64,000 bases of DNA. It comes from M3007 sp040397785. Its GTDB lineage: Bacteria > Bacteroidota > Bacteroidia > Chitinophagales > Saprospiraceae. The DNA lies in NCBI GenBank assembly GCA_040397785.1, contig JBBAVI010000006.1, positions 35,162-99,161 of the forward strand. Direction: 5' to 3'. The translations under genes were made by a program, and so were the position numbers. The notes under the pieces are model-generated. The model did not search any database and was not told the origin of the DNA. It saw only the letters and a program-made list of their open reading frames with translations. Each line of letters begins with the position of its first letter. Positions within the stretch are counted from its first letter, which is position 1. Positions 26,622-35,458 of this stretch are shown piece after piece.

Positions 26622-27197
26622 ATGAATCCAGCATTAAAATCGATCCTACTATACATTCACCCTTTGCCCGAACCCATTTTAGAAGAAATAGATCTGTATT
26701 TCCAGGAGCAAATATTTCCTAAAAATCATATGCTCCTGAAAGAAGGTCGCCCTTGCCAACACCTGTGGTTTATGGAAAAAGGGGCTGCCCGTTATTTTCA
26801 CACCACCGAGGAAGGCAAAGAAGCAAATGTGTGGTTTTCCTTTGATCAGGATATTCTGGCATCGGCGCCCAGTTTCGTGAACCAAAGCCCAACCCGTGAA
26901 AGTATCCAATTAATGGAAGATAGTACTTTATTCGCGATTAGTTTTCACGATTTCCATCGTTTGCTCCAAAAACACCACGCATTTGCCCTTTGGTACATCA
27001 AACTGATTGAAAAGTTTTACATCACCCAAATTGAAGACCGCATTGGCGACTTGCAGTTTCTTTCGGCAAAACAACGGTACGAAAAACTGTTGCGCATGTT
27101 TCCAGACATCAGCAACCGGGTCAGTCTCGGGCATATTGCCTCTTATTTAAACATTACCCAGGAAACCTTAAGTCGGATCAGGGCAGGCAAAATGTAG
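26622..27197 (+). CDS. Crp/Fnr-family transcriptional regulator
   Basis: A 191-residue regulator with a cyclic-nucleotide-binding-fold N-terminus (about 15-125, FPKNHMLLKEGRPCQHLWFMEKGAARYF) and a C-terminal winged helix. Only one cysteine is present in the sensor region, so it cannot hold an FNR-type [4Fe-4S] cluster. The recognition helix reads TQETLSR with Glu181, Ser184 and Arg185 in the E-x-x-S-R arrangement that lets FNR read TTGAT half-sites. Two such sites follow the gene directly, which makes the downstream hydroxylase a probable target. It is divergent from DUF3810 (84-bp gap). Confidence 0.9.
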   Translation: MNPALKSILLYIHPLPEPILEEIDLYFQEQIFPKNHMLLKEGRPCQHLWFMEKGAARYFHTTEEGKEANVWFSFDQDILASAPSFVNQSPTRESIQLMEDSTLFAISFHDFHRLLQKHHAFALWYIKLIEKFYITQIEDRIGDLQFLSAKQRYEKLLRMFPDISNRVSLGHIASYLNITQETLSRIRAGKM

Positions 27198-27200
27198 TTT

Positions 27201-27236
27201 TTGACTTAGATCAAATGCGGTTTTGATGTACATCAA
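27201..27236 (+). promoter_or_regulatory. Two tandem FNR-type boxes upstream of the hydroxylase-ferredoxin gene
   Basis: Box 1 is TTGACTTAGATCAA (27201-27214) and box 2 TTGATGTACATCAA (27223-27236). The FNR consensus is TTGAT-N4-ATCAA; box 2 matches it fully and box 1 differs at one base. Centres are 22 bp apart, about two turns. AACCTTTG at 27259-27266 is a near match to the Bacteroidota -7 element, which would place box 2 around -43, the usual activator position. Confidence 0.7.
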
Positions 27237-27305
27237 ACGTATTTAAATGCAATACCCGAACCTTTGCAGCACGTTAAAATTTATGCCACGCAAAAGTTCA
27301 ACACC

Positions 27306-28409
27306 ATGCAGTTCCAAGCATTTTTCTCCCAGTTTTTAGAGGCTTTTATCGAAAATGCCCTCACGTATGCCCTTTTCGCCTTCCCATTTTTCTTAGCCTT
27401 CTGGGTTATCTGGAAAAAAAAGATGCAATCGATTCGTATTCAAGCGGTTGAGCGGGCCTCCGTGCACCATTTCAAACACGATTTACTGCATTCTACCAGT
27501 ACTTTTATGGTATTTGCCATACTGGATGTAGTGCTCGTTTATTTACAATCAAAAGGTTATACCAAGCTATACTACGACGTAAACCAATACGGCTGGATCT
27601 GGATGATCGTCAGTTTGGGGCTGCTGCTGATCCTTAATGATGCTTTCTTTTATTGGTCGCACCGCGCCATGCACCACCCTCGGCTGTACAAATTTTTCCA
27701 CCGGGTACACCATGAAAGCACCGACCCTTCGCCCCTCACCGCTTTTGCGTTTCACCCATCTGAAGCGGTGGTAGAGGCTGGCATGGCATTTATATTGCCG
27801 TTTGTCATGCCCTTACATTTGGGCGTCATACTTACGTGGCAGGTCTTAGACATGCTCAATAATGTATTAGGCCACCTCGGCTACGAAGTTTACCCAAAAG
27901 GCTGGACCAAAGCACCCATACTTCGGCACATAACCACCTCGACCCATCACAACATGCACCATCAGTTGTTTAATGGCAATTATGCGCTATATTTTACCTG
28001 GTGGGATAAATGGATGGGCACCCAATTCAACGATTATGATGCCCGCCATGAACAGATTTTTGAAAGAAAAAACATCCGCCCGACGCACGGTGCGCAATTA
28101 TTAAATACAAACCAACAGGAGGAACAAACCAATAAAAAAGCACAGATAACGATAAAAATGCAGCACCAAGTGTACAAGTTTGAAACAAACGGCCAGCAAA
28201 CCATCCTACAAAGCGGTCTTGCTCAAAACATATCCATGCCATTCTCCTGCCAAAAAGGATTGTGCGGCACTTGCAAAATGAAATGTGTAGAGGGGGAGGT
28301 TACGATGAAAAGAAACCAGGCGCTTGGTGAACTTGAACTGAAGGCTGGCTATATTTTAACTTGCCAATCTTTACCACTTACAGATAAGGTTGTGCTTCAG
28401 AAGGAGTGA
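27306..28409 (+). CDS. Fatty-acid hydroxylase/sterol-desaturase fused to a [2Fe-2S] ferredoxin domain
   Basis: A 367-residue membrane di-iron enzyme fused to its probable electron donor. I start at ATG 27306 (MQFQAFF); an upstream in-frame TTG overlaps the -7-like element. Membrane segments lie at about 14-34, 58-75 and 88-112. The histidine clusters that hold the di-iron centre are HRAMHH (119-124), HRVHH (132-136) and HHNMHH (214-219). From about residue 275 a plant-type [2Fe-2S] ferredoxin follows with Cys315, Cys320, Cys323 and Cys353 (C-x4-C-x2-C-x29-C, in SCQKGLCGTC). Family knowledge suggests O2-dependent hydroxylation or desaturation of a lipid; the substrate is not decidable here. 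Confidence 0.88.
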   Translation: MQFQAFFSQFLEAFIENALTYALFAFPFFLAFWVIWKKKMQSIRIQAVERASVHHFKHDLLHSTSTFMVFAILDVVLVYLQSKGYTKLYYDVNQYGWIWMIVSLGLLLILNDAFFYWSHRAMHHPRLYKFFHRVHHESTDPSPLTAFAFHPSEAVVEAGMAFILPFVMPLHLGVILTWQVLDMLNNVLGHLGYEVYPKGWTKAPILRHITTSTHHNMHHQLFNGNYALYFTWWDKWMGTQFNDYDARHEQIFERKNIRPTHGAQLLNTNQQEEQTNKKAQITIKMQHQVYKFETNGQQTILQSGLAQNISMPFSCQKGLCGTCKMKCVEGEVTMKRNQALGELELKAGYILTCQSLPLTDKVVLQKE

Positions 28410-28418
28410 GTGGTATGT

Positions 28419-28450
28419 CGGGGGTAGTCCTGTTTATTTGGCTACCTCCG
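28419..28450 (+). terminator. Candidate terminator hairpin after the hydroxylase gene
   Basis: CGGGGGTAG (28419-28427) pairs with CTACCTCCG (28442-28450) over 9 bp with one G-U. The tract after it is A-rich, with T-runs only 25 bp later, so termination is uncertain. Confidence 0.45.
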
Positions 28451-28543
28451 AAAATGATTGCATTTCTGTTTATATTTTCATTTTTTGACATATAGTCAAC
28501 GCAAAGTGGTTATGAAAACAGATTGCTTCTAATCCATTGAAAA

Positions 28544-29083
28544 TCAATTTTTTTTATCCATCGATCCTTCAAATCCATCTAAATCTGGGTATATCTTCTC
28601 TTTTAATAATTCCAAAGATAAATTTCGTTCTCGAGCACGCCCACAACGTACCGCATCTATCAACGCCAAATATTCATACAATACAGTATCATGTTCAACT
28701 GATTGAACCACAGTAGGATAAAATGGCAAAATGCTTTTACCCTTTACGTTTCCCTTATAATATGGCCAAACATAGTTTTCATTGCTGCTAATAAGTTGTG
28801 CTAATGGTGCTGCACTATGGGCTGTTGGAATACCTCTGGTGGCGATGCCCGGTTGCTGCGGAAATATGAAGGGCACACCATATTGTAATAAATCCATGAA
28901 TGGCTGTCGCGCAACTTCTTTGCCTTTATTAATTAACAATCGTGCATAGCTGGTGCGTTTCAATGATTCACTGATTTCAGACTGACTTAAAAAGAGCGAT
29001 TTTGCCAAGGATATCTGCGTCCATGACTCGTTTTCTTCAATAAGCAGCTTCACCAAGACGACAATGTCTTGAGGACGTAACAT
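28544..29083 (-). CDS. HTH DNA-binding protein, unknown role
   Basis: A 179-residue protein with an N-terminal helix-turn-helix of MarR/winged type (about residues 15-50, WTQISLAKSLFLSQSEISESLKR). A conserved-looking middle segment follows (YGVPFIFPQQPGIATRGIPT), then a helical C-terminus. I believe similar proteins occur next to nucleotidyltransferase-like toxin genes, but this one has no such neighbour here, and I offer that only as a recollection. Two copies of a TATCGCGATA-centred sequence lie 25-110 bp upstream of its ATG, which suggests autoregulation. It faces the hydroxylase gene tail to tail. Confidence 0.75.
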   Translation of the reverse strand: MLRPQDIVVLVKLLIEENESWTQISLAKSLFLSQSEISESLKRTSYARLLINKGKEVARQPFMDLLQYGVPFIFPQQPGIATRGIPTAHSAAPLAQLISSNENYVWPYYKGNVKGKSILPFYPTVVQSVEHDTVLYEYLALIDAVRCGRARERNLSLELLKEKIYPDLDGFEGSMDKKN

Positions 29084-29107
29084 TGGAATTGCTTTTTTAA
29101 TTTTAAG

Positions 29108-29193
29108 ATATCGCGTATCGCGATATGCAAATGTACTGGGTTAATTATTATAAATCAATTATTTCTAAAAAAATATCGCGTATCGCGATATGC
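29108..29193 (-). promoter_or_regulatory. Twin TATCGCGATA-type sequences, candidate operators of the HTH gene
   Basis: The 21-bp string ATATCGCGTATCGCGATATG + C occurs at 29108-29128 and again, identically, at 29173-29193, 65 bp apart. Each contains the palindrome TATCGCGATA plus an extra overlapping TATCGCG half, and the second is followed by yet another GCGATAT. They lie directly upstream of the HTH gene's start. The remainder of 29200-29350 is a CACTCC/CTCACT low-complexity stretch without a gene. Confidence 0.65.
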
Positions 29194-29349
29194 GATATTT
29201 TACCTCGTGTGTAATTTACACATTTTCCACCGTTTCCTAGCGAAAAATCTCGTATTCCAGCAAAATAAGCCAAGCCTAAATTCGCCAAGTCCAACTCCTC
29301 ACTCCACACTCCAACTCCGCACTCATCGCTCCTCACTCCTCACTACCAA

Positions 29350-29709
29350 CTCATCGCATCACCGCCAACACCCGCGTATAACCCTCCCCCGCTTCCGTCA
29401 GCACCCGAACATAGTAAATACCCGACGCCAAATCAGCAGTTTCCAGGCGGGTAAGCCCAGGATCCGGCCCAATCGGCAGGCTATACATCAGCCGACCCTC
29501 CACATTGTACAAATAAACAACCCCCTTCACACAATCCGGCAAACTCATTTGCGTGTACGCACCCGCAGGATTCGGATAAAGCTGCAAATCAGGTGTACAC
29601 ACCAGCGGCTTGGTCGTATCCCTGGGCGGCTGCGGACCATTGATGCCCAAACTATCACAAACACTCCCAGGCACATCAAAGAGCCGGAAATGCGGAAAAT
29701 TAGGAATTG
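29350..29709. repeat. 360-bp exact repeat (copy 1), second copy at 31029-31388
   Basis: Read base by base, 29350-29709 and 31029-31388 are identical over all 360 positions, offset 1679 bp. They cover the last ~119 codons of both paralogs, including the whole T9SS sorting domain. Identity falls abruptly to a patchy level on both sides. Confidence 0.95.
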
Positions 29710-30901
29710 TAAATGCTACAAAAGTTGGAATCCGCACATGTTGCTCAAAATTGCAAGCCAGGCCCAGTTTATCAGGTTCATGGATGATATGCAAGTACCG
29801 ATTTCCATTTCCGCAACTCATGTAAATCTTGCCATCAGGGGCCAGCATCATTTGGTAAAAAGTAGTGGGTAACACATGCTTGTCATCGGTATCATCTATA
29901 CCAAACCCATCATAAACCCCTATTGTTGTTCTACTGGCTTCGATATCGACTGCATTCAAATCATATTGATACAATTTGGTACCTGTAACCGCATATAAAA
30001 AACGCGATCCGGGTGAAAATGCTACCCCGCCGGAAATCAACGTATCTTTTTTAAATACAAAACTGCGAGCATTGGAAAGCAGCCCGGTACACCGATCAAA
30101 ATCGAACAACTGAATGGTTGGCTTAAATGGGAGATCCCCAGGATCAATATTAGCATAATGGGTACCATCCGGAGAGAAAGCCGCCTGAACCCCAAAATAA
30201 GGATTCTGCATCCGAATTCCAATATCCTGCACTATAGGCGGACTGATCCCTTTTGGCGAAAACAAAAATGAAAAATACCGCCCTTTATCAAACTTTGGGA
30301 GCATAATCCACCAATCCCTCCCGTTCCCATGCCGGATGGCTGTCAGCATACAAGTAAAAGTATCAAAATGTATCGGCAAGTTTTTTGATACAACCTCCCC
30401 AAGTCCGCCTTGCTTATTCATATCAACCGTTGTAACTAAGAGGTTTTTACCCTGGATATCATTACCAGGTTTATGTAAATGGAAAATTGCGTACTTTTTC
30501 GAAGATCCAGGATAGGGCAGTGTAATCATGCCTTGTCCTGTAAGTCTATACCCTGCAAAATAATCCGGGTCTGATAAGCAATTTAGTTCATAAGTTAAGC
30601 CGCCTTCGTTAATCTCATCTCCATTTTCCATGATATCATGGTATTTATTGGCCACCTGACATCCATTGGAATAGAACAATAGGGATCCTTTTTCATCACT
30701 TATTGCGGTATTGGGATTCATTTCTATTTTTAAATCAAAATATTGAATTGAAACCGGTTGTTTGTTGAAATCAAACAACGTTCCATTATATATCTTTATC
30801 GTATCAACATCTGATGGATAACCAAGTATCCAATTATAATCATATTTGGCCTGTCCATTTAGGAAAAATGGAATTATCATGAACAAAGTAAGAACTCGCA
30901 T
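29351..30901 (-). CDS. Secreted T9SS protein, tandem paralog 1
   Basis: A 516-residue exported protein with a signal peptide MRVLTLFMIIPFFLNGQA. The body resembles a beta-propeller/lactonase-like repeat protein (AAFSPDGTHYANID, GVAFSPGSRFLYAVTGTKLYQYDL, MLAPDGKIYMSCGNGNRYLHII), with cell-surface display suggested by a C-terminal T9SS type A domain (LYPNPAGAYTQMSL ... GIYYVRVLTEAGEGYTRVLAV). It is closely similar, end to end, to the next gene upstream on the same strand. No catalytic motif was recognised and the function is unknown. Confidence 0.85.
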   Translation of the reverse strand: MRVLTLFMIIPFFLNGQAKYDYNWILGYPSDVDTIKIYNGTLFDFNKQPVSIQYFDLKIEMNPNTAISDEKGSLLFYSNGCQVANKYHDIMENGDEINEGGLTYELNCLSDPDYFAGYRLTGQGMITLPYPGSSKKYAIFHLHKPGNDIQGKNLLVTTVDMNKQGGLGEVVSKNLPIHFDTFTCMLTAIRHGNGRDWWIMLPKFDKGRYFSFLFSPKGISPPIVQDIGIRMQNPYFGVQAAFSPDGTHYANIDPGDLPFKPTIQLFDFDRCTGLLSNARSFVFKKDTLISGGVAFSPGSRFLYAVTGTKLYQYDLNAVDIEASRTTIGVYDGFGIDDTDDKHVLPTTFYQMMLAPDGKIYMSCGNGNRYLHIIHEPDKLGLACNFEQHVRIPTFVAFTIPNFPHFRLFDVPGSVCDSLGINGPQPPRDTTKPLVCTPDLQLYPNPAGAYTQMSLPDCVKGVVYLYNVEGRLMYSLPIGPDPGLTRLETADLASGIYYVRVLTEAGEGYTRVLAVMR

Positions 30902-31029
30902 AATTTCCGCTTTGGGATGTTAAAATATATCAATTGCAGATTGAAAGAAGCATCAATCATCGTAAACAACGCAATACGAGCCCAAAAATCAAAAGTGCCA
31001 CGCATCACTCCTAATTCATCACTCCGATC

Positions 31030-32586
31030 TCATCGCATCACCGCCAACACCCGCGTATAACCCTCCCCCGCTTCCGTCAGCACCCGAACATAGTAAATAC
31101 CCGACGCCAAATCAGCAGTTTCCAGGCGGGTAAGCCCAGGATCCGGCCCAATCGGCAGGCTATACATCAGCCGACCCTCCACATTGTACAAATAAACAAC
31201 CCCCTTCACACAATCCGGCAAACTCATTTGCGTGTACGCACCCGCAGGATTCGGATAAAGCTGCAAATCAGGTGTACACACCAGCGGCTTGGTCGTATCC
31301 CTGGGCGGCTGCGGACCATTGATGCCCAAACTATCACAAACACTCCCAGGCACATCAAAGAGCCGGAAATGCGGAAAATTAGGAATTGAAAAGGCTACAA
31401 AAGTCGGAATCCGCACATGTTGCTCAAAATTGCAGGCCAAGCCCAGTTTATCAGGTTCATGGATGATATGCAGGTACCGATTTCCATTTCCGCAACTCAT
31501 ATAAATCTTGCCGTTAGGAGCCAGCATCATTTGATAAAAAGTAGTGGGTAACACATAAATATCCACTTTAGTAGAATCAATACCTCCAAACCAATCATAT
31601 ACCCCCACAGTAGCCCTGCTGGCTTCTATATCGCTTGCATTCAAATCATATTGATACAATTTGGTACCTGTACCTGCATAAAAAAAGCGCGAGGAAGGCG
31701 AAAATGCCACGCCGCCCGAAATCACCGTATCTTTTTTTAACACAAAACTACGGGCATTAGAAAGCAGCCCGGTACACCGATCAAAATCAAACAACTGAAC
31801 TGCTGCCTTGGGCCCGTAATCAATATTTGCATAGTGCGTACCATCGGGTGAAAACGCAGATTGAACCCCAAAGGAGAAATTTTTAATAGGAACTCCAATG
31901 TCTTGAATAATGGGAGCACTAATCCCTTTAGGTGAAAATAAAAATGCAAAATAACGCCCTTCATTATGTTTAGGGAGTAATATCCACCAGTCTCTCCCAT
32001 TCCCATGCCGCACTGCAGAGATCATATCGGTGAATGTATCATAATACATTAAATTGTTTTTATCTATTACCGCACCGAGTCCACCAGCTTTATTCATGTC
32101 GATGGTCGTCATTAACAGATCCTTGTTTAACCTGTCATGATCCGGTTTGTGTAAATGAAAAATTGCATATTTATTCGAAGTTCCGGGATAAGGGATCGAA
32201 ATAATTCCTTGGTCCGAAACACTATAACCATTGAAGTAATTTGGATCTGACAAACAGGTCTGCTCATATGCTATACCACCCTCATTAATCCCCGTCCCGT
32301 TTTCCATTATTGCATGTTGGCTATTTGCCACAACACAACCATTAGAGTAAAAAAGCAAGGAACCATTTTTATCGCTTATTGAAGTATTGGGATTCATTTC
32401 TATTTTAATATCAAAATATTGGATTAAAACCGGCTGCTTATTGAAGTCAAACAACGTTCCATTAAATATTTTAACTGAATCGCCATGTGATGGATACCCA
32501 AGGATCCAATTATAATCATATTTAGCTTGCCCGCTTAAGAAGAGTGGTATAATAATAAATAAAGTTACAAAACGCATGGTTTTCAT
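31030..32586 (-). CDS. Secreted T9SS protein, tandem paralog 2
   Basis: A 518-residue paralog of the neighbouring gene with the same layout: a signal peptide (MRFVTLFIIIPLFLSGQA, following MKT), a propeller-like body with SPDGTHYANID and SPSSRFFYAGTGTKLYQYDL, and a T9SS type A domain. The first ~400 residues differ from paralog 1 at scattered positions, with small indels such as GIDSTKVDIYVLP against GIDDTDDKHVLP, while the C-terminal ~119 residues are identical at DNA level. The gap between the two genes is 128 bp, with no obvious terminator. Function unknown. Confidence 0.85.
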   Translation of the reverse strand: MKTMRFVTLFIIIPLFLSGQAKYDYNWILGYPSHGDSVKIFNGTLFDFNKQPVLIQYFDIKIEMNPNTSISDKNGSLLFYSNGCVVANSQHAIMENGTGINEGGIAYEQTCLSDPNYFNGYSVSDQGIISIPYPGTSNKYAIFHLHKPDHDRLNKDLLMTTIDMNKAGGLGAVIDKNNLMYYDTFTDMISAVRHGNGRDWWILLPKHNEGRYFAFLFSPKGISAPIIQDIGVPIKNFSFGVQSAFSPDGTHYANIDYGPKAAVQLFDFDRCTGLLSNARSFVLKKDTVISGGVAFSPSSRFFYAGTGTKLYQYDLNASDIEASRATVGVYDWFGGIDSTKVDIYVLPTTFYQMMLAPNGKIYMSCGNGNRYLHIIHEPDKLGLACNFEQHVRIPTFVAFSIPNFPHFRLFDVPGSVCDSLGINGPQPPRDTTKPLVCTPDLQLYPNPAGAYTQMSLPDCVKGVVYLYNVEGRLMYSLPIGPDPGLTRLETADLASGIYYVRVLTEAGEGYTRVLAVMR

Positions 32587-32607
32587 TTTTAAAGCGTAAA
32601 CAATGAA

Positions 32608-32637
32608 AGGGCAGGGCGTCGCAGAACACCCTACCCT
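32608..32637 (-). terminator. Candidate terminator of the beta-helix T9SS gene
   Basis: AGGGcAGGG (32608-32616) pairs with CCCTaCCCT (32629-32637), 8 of 9 pairs, 12-nt loop. It is followed on the minus strand by TTTCATTG, a weak U-tract. It lies 18 bp after the stop codon. Confidence 0.55.
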
Positions 32638-32655
32638 AAAATGAAAGTTCAGTAA

Positions 32656-35412
32656 TTAACGCGTAATGGCAACTTTTGCGCTGTGCAATACACCAGATTG
32701 TCCGCTCCATTGCAAGGCATAAATACCTGCTGGAAGGATGTGCGTATCAATAGCAAGTAAATTCGAAGCGCTCCATTTACCCGATTGCATTATCTGACCG
32801 TTAAAATTCACGAACTGCCACTGCCCGGCAATCTCTTCCGTAGGGAAAGTGCAGGTGATTTGATCCGTTGCTGGATTAGGTTTTATTTGCGCCGATAATA
32901 ATTCAACGGTTGTAGTTGCCACAATGGCAGCATTTCCACCGCCACTACCACCGCATGGCATTTCCCAATCATAATCCAAATAATTGATCGCTTCTTCATG
33001 CAACATCCATATAGGTGCCATGTAAACACTTTTACCACCTGTAGTAGGGCATTGGGCCGCAATGGCACGCAATACAGCATAATCACTTTCGATCAGAGAA
33101 TCGCCCTGCTGATACCGAATGGCAATCCCAAGTATTTGTTTCAAGTTCAATTCACAGGTATTTGTTTGAGGAAGCCCTTGCACATACGTTTGTGCGGTTT
33201 GCAATCCCTGACTGATTGCCGGAGCAGCCTGCGCGCGTAATCCGTCCAAATCATTCGCCGCAGTGACCAATTGGTTGAACTGGGATCTGCGTTGACCTAA
33301 CAAACTAACCGTTGCTCCACTGTTATTCATTTGACCGTCGGTAGAGACCAGATTATTGTTGTAGGTTTGACACTCCAAACCCTTATTACGGATCTGTGTC
33401 GTCAGGCTTGCACTCAAAGTATAAGCCTGATCGAACAGCCATTCTGCTCGGGCATATTTCCAGGCAGAGGTGCCTGAATTAACGTTGGCCGTTAAATAGG
33501 TATTCGCAGAAGCATCTACAGAGGCTAAATCGGAAACCTGCATTAACTTGTACAATAAAATCCGGCGTGCATCCCAGTTGGAAGCATCGGTATCATCTGA
33601 TGAAACCGAACCATTAATGAAAGAACGTTCTTTATCACTGATTTCTAACACTTCAATAAATGAACAAAAGTTCATAGAGCCTGCAAATGATTGAAACCAT
33701 TGTGAAGGAGACCAAGAAGATCCAGGAGGTTTTGTTTGAGGTATTGCATCATCTACATAAATAATAAATGGAGTCGTTAATGCATCATAAAAAGCCCCTT
33801 TCGTAGCATAACTTCCAGTCCAGATATTTTCAAAACGATCCTGGGGTGGCATCAACGCCTTTTTATTGCAGTACAATCCATAAGCCGCATTTCCCAAATT
33901 ATTGGTTTTCAGTCTTGTAAGTGACAAATCATCTACACATTGAATCCCTTTATGGGTGTTTTGGATAATATTGGAGCAAATCAACAATTTATAAGGACTG
34001 CGTTCAGCATCAATGCCTGTTTGTAAGTAGGAGTTATTACCCGAAAGTTTGGAGCTTATCACATTTCCTACTACCCGGTTTTTATTACCGGTCAGGTCAT
34101 TGGCCAAAATACCACGCGATTTAATCGTTGTGCTATTCGGGGTACCGGATGGCAGCCAGTTGAGTATATTTTGATCTTCTACCGAATAATAATCGCCTTT
34201 CCCGGTAATGCGTATCCCGTTCACATTAGAAAAGGTAACGGCCACATTAATTTTGTTGCTGTCAATTTTCGCAGCATCGGTTGCCGCAACTTTTCCACGT
34301 ACTTCTATCATTAAGATCGGTTTTTTTTGGTGCCCGCTACTGATGGAAATCTGGTTGTTCGAAACCCGCGTATGGGTAACAGAAGGGCCACTCGAAGACG
34401 GTGGTCGCTCAATACAGATTGCTGCAATGGTAAATGCACCATTCATTAAAAAGGTGTTGTCCTGCACCGTAATAAATGGGTCGATATAATTATTTTGAGT
34501 ACATTTAATACTATAGCGTTCCTGCGAATCAAAATATGCATTTGTTACAGACAGATTTTTTGTTCTTTCTGAATGGACGCCAACGTTTCCTTCTGTATAA
34601 AATTCACATCGGTTAGTTCCTTTCCCGCCGACAGTGAGATTGCAATCTCTTGCGTAAATAGAAGCCCCGTCTAAGGTATCTGAAGAAACCTGGTCATTCA
34701 CCTGGTTTTTAAAACGCCAGTTGGCAAAAGTAAGGGTACTATTTCTGGCATAAACGCCAAATTTAAATCCCTGAACAAGATTTTTTGAAAGCGCATTTGA
34801 TGCAAAATCACCCACAGAATTGATAATATAAATACCCGCATAAAGAGCGGCATTATTGTAAGGTGGTAAATTGGCACTGATGCCACGTTGTATCGTATTG
34901 CCACTAAAATCGCTGAATGTTAGCGGATTCGAACTGGAAAAACCAATTCCAAGTATGCCAACTCTAGAATTTTCAATTGTACAATTTGTAATAGAACTAT
35001 TTTGCACTTGTGCCGAATTGCTTAATCCAATGGCTGTCAGTGCGTCCTTTATGGTTGTATAACTTAGGTTAATCCTTGTCATACTACCAACAGTAATTCC
35101 ATTCCACATACTCCCGCCAAAACAACCCCTTAAGATGGTAAAATTCTGTGCAACCAAATTGGTTCCATTTCCTGTAACCTGAATACTCGAGCCAGAATTC
35201 ATAATAAATACTAGGTTATCCAAAACCAAGGATTTGTCAATTATAAAAGTTCCAGTGACAAAAATTCTAGACCCCGAAGGCCAGTTACCCGTTCCGCTTC
35301 CTGTAAATAGGGTGGAAGCACTCGCATTGGTGATCGCATAATCATAAGTGGTACCACAAGCACTTTGTGCCTTAACTACGTTCGGAAAACTCCAAATAAC
35401 CATAAAGATCAT
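32656..35412 (-). CDS. Secreted right-handed beta-helix protein with T9SS sorting domain
   Basis: A 918-residue exported protein. I start it at ATG 35412 (MIFMVIWSFPNVVKAQ), which gives a short signal peptide; the frame is open 51 codons further upstream but only through an 11-bp minisatellite that encodes HSQGTAK-type repeats. Residues about 60-560 show the Asn/Ile/Gly-rich rungs of a parallel beta-helix (GNTIQRGI, AALYAGIYIINSVGDF, VRGKVAATDAAKIDSNKI). A helical segment follows (about 600-800), and a T9SS type A domain closes it (IKPNPATDQITCTF ... GIYALQW). Surface polysaccharide binding or lyase-like activity is possible, but no catalytic residues were recognised. Confidence 0.82.
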   Translation of the reverse strand: MIFMVIWSFPNVVKAQSACGTTYDYAITNASASTLFTGSGTGNWPSGSRIFVTGTFIIDKSLVLDNLVFIMNSGSSIQVTGNGTNLVAQNFTILRGCFGGSMWNGITVGSMTRINLSYTTIKDALTAIGLSNSAQVQNSSITNCTIENSRVGILGIGFSSSNPLTFSDFSGNTIQRGISANLPPYNNAALYAGIYIINSVGDFASNALSKNLVQGFKFGVYARNSTLTFANWRFKNQVNDQVSSDTLDGASIYARDCNLTVGGKGTNRCEFYTEGNVGVHSERTKNLSVTNAYFDSQERYSIKCTQNNYIDPFITVQDNTFLMNGAFTIAAICIERPPSSSGPSVTHTRVSNNQISISSGHQKKPILMIEVRGKVAATDAAKIDSNKINVAVTFSNVNGIRITGKGDYYSVEDQNILNWLPSGTPNSTTIKSRGILANDLTGNKNRVVGNVISSKLSGNNSYLQTGIDAERSPYKLLICSNIIQNTHKGIQCVDDLSLTRLKTNNLGNAAYGLYCNKKALMPPQDRFENIWTGSYATKGAFYDALTTPFIIYVDDAIPQTKPPGSSWSPSQWFQSFAGSMNFCSFIEVLEISDKERSFINGSVSSDDTDASNWDARRILLYKLMQVSDLASVDASANTYLTANVNSGTSAWKYARAEWLFDQAYTLSASLTTQIRNKGLECQTYNNNLVSTDGQMNNSGATVSLLGQRRSQFNQLVTAANDLDGLRAQAAPAISQGLQTAQTYVQGLPQTNTCELNLKQILGIAIRYQQGDSLIESDYAVLRAIAAQCPTTGGKSVYMAPIWMLHEEAINYLDYDWEMPCGGSGGGNAAIVATTTVELLSAQIKPNPATDQITCTFPTEEIAGQWQFVNFNGQIMQSGKWSASNLLAIDTHILPAGIYALQWSGQSGVLHSAKVAITR

Positions 35413-35458
35413 ACCGAGGCAAAAAGGTCTCCATAAATAATGGAACCTGTTGATAAGT

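Noticed and set aside
29215..29350. CACTCC/CTCACT-rich stretch as a structured repeat
   Set aside because: Only low-complexity drift without a regular unit.
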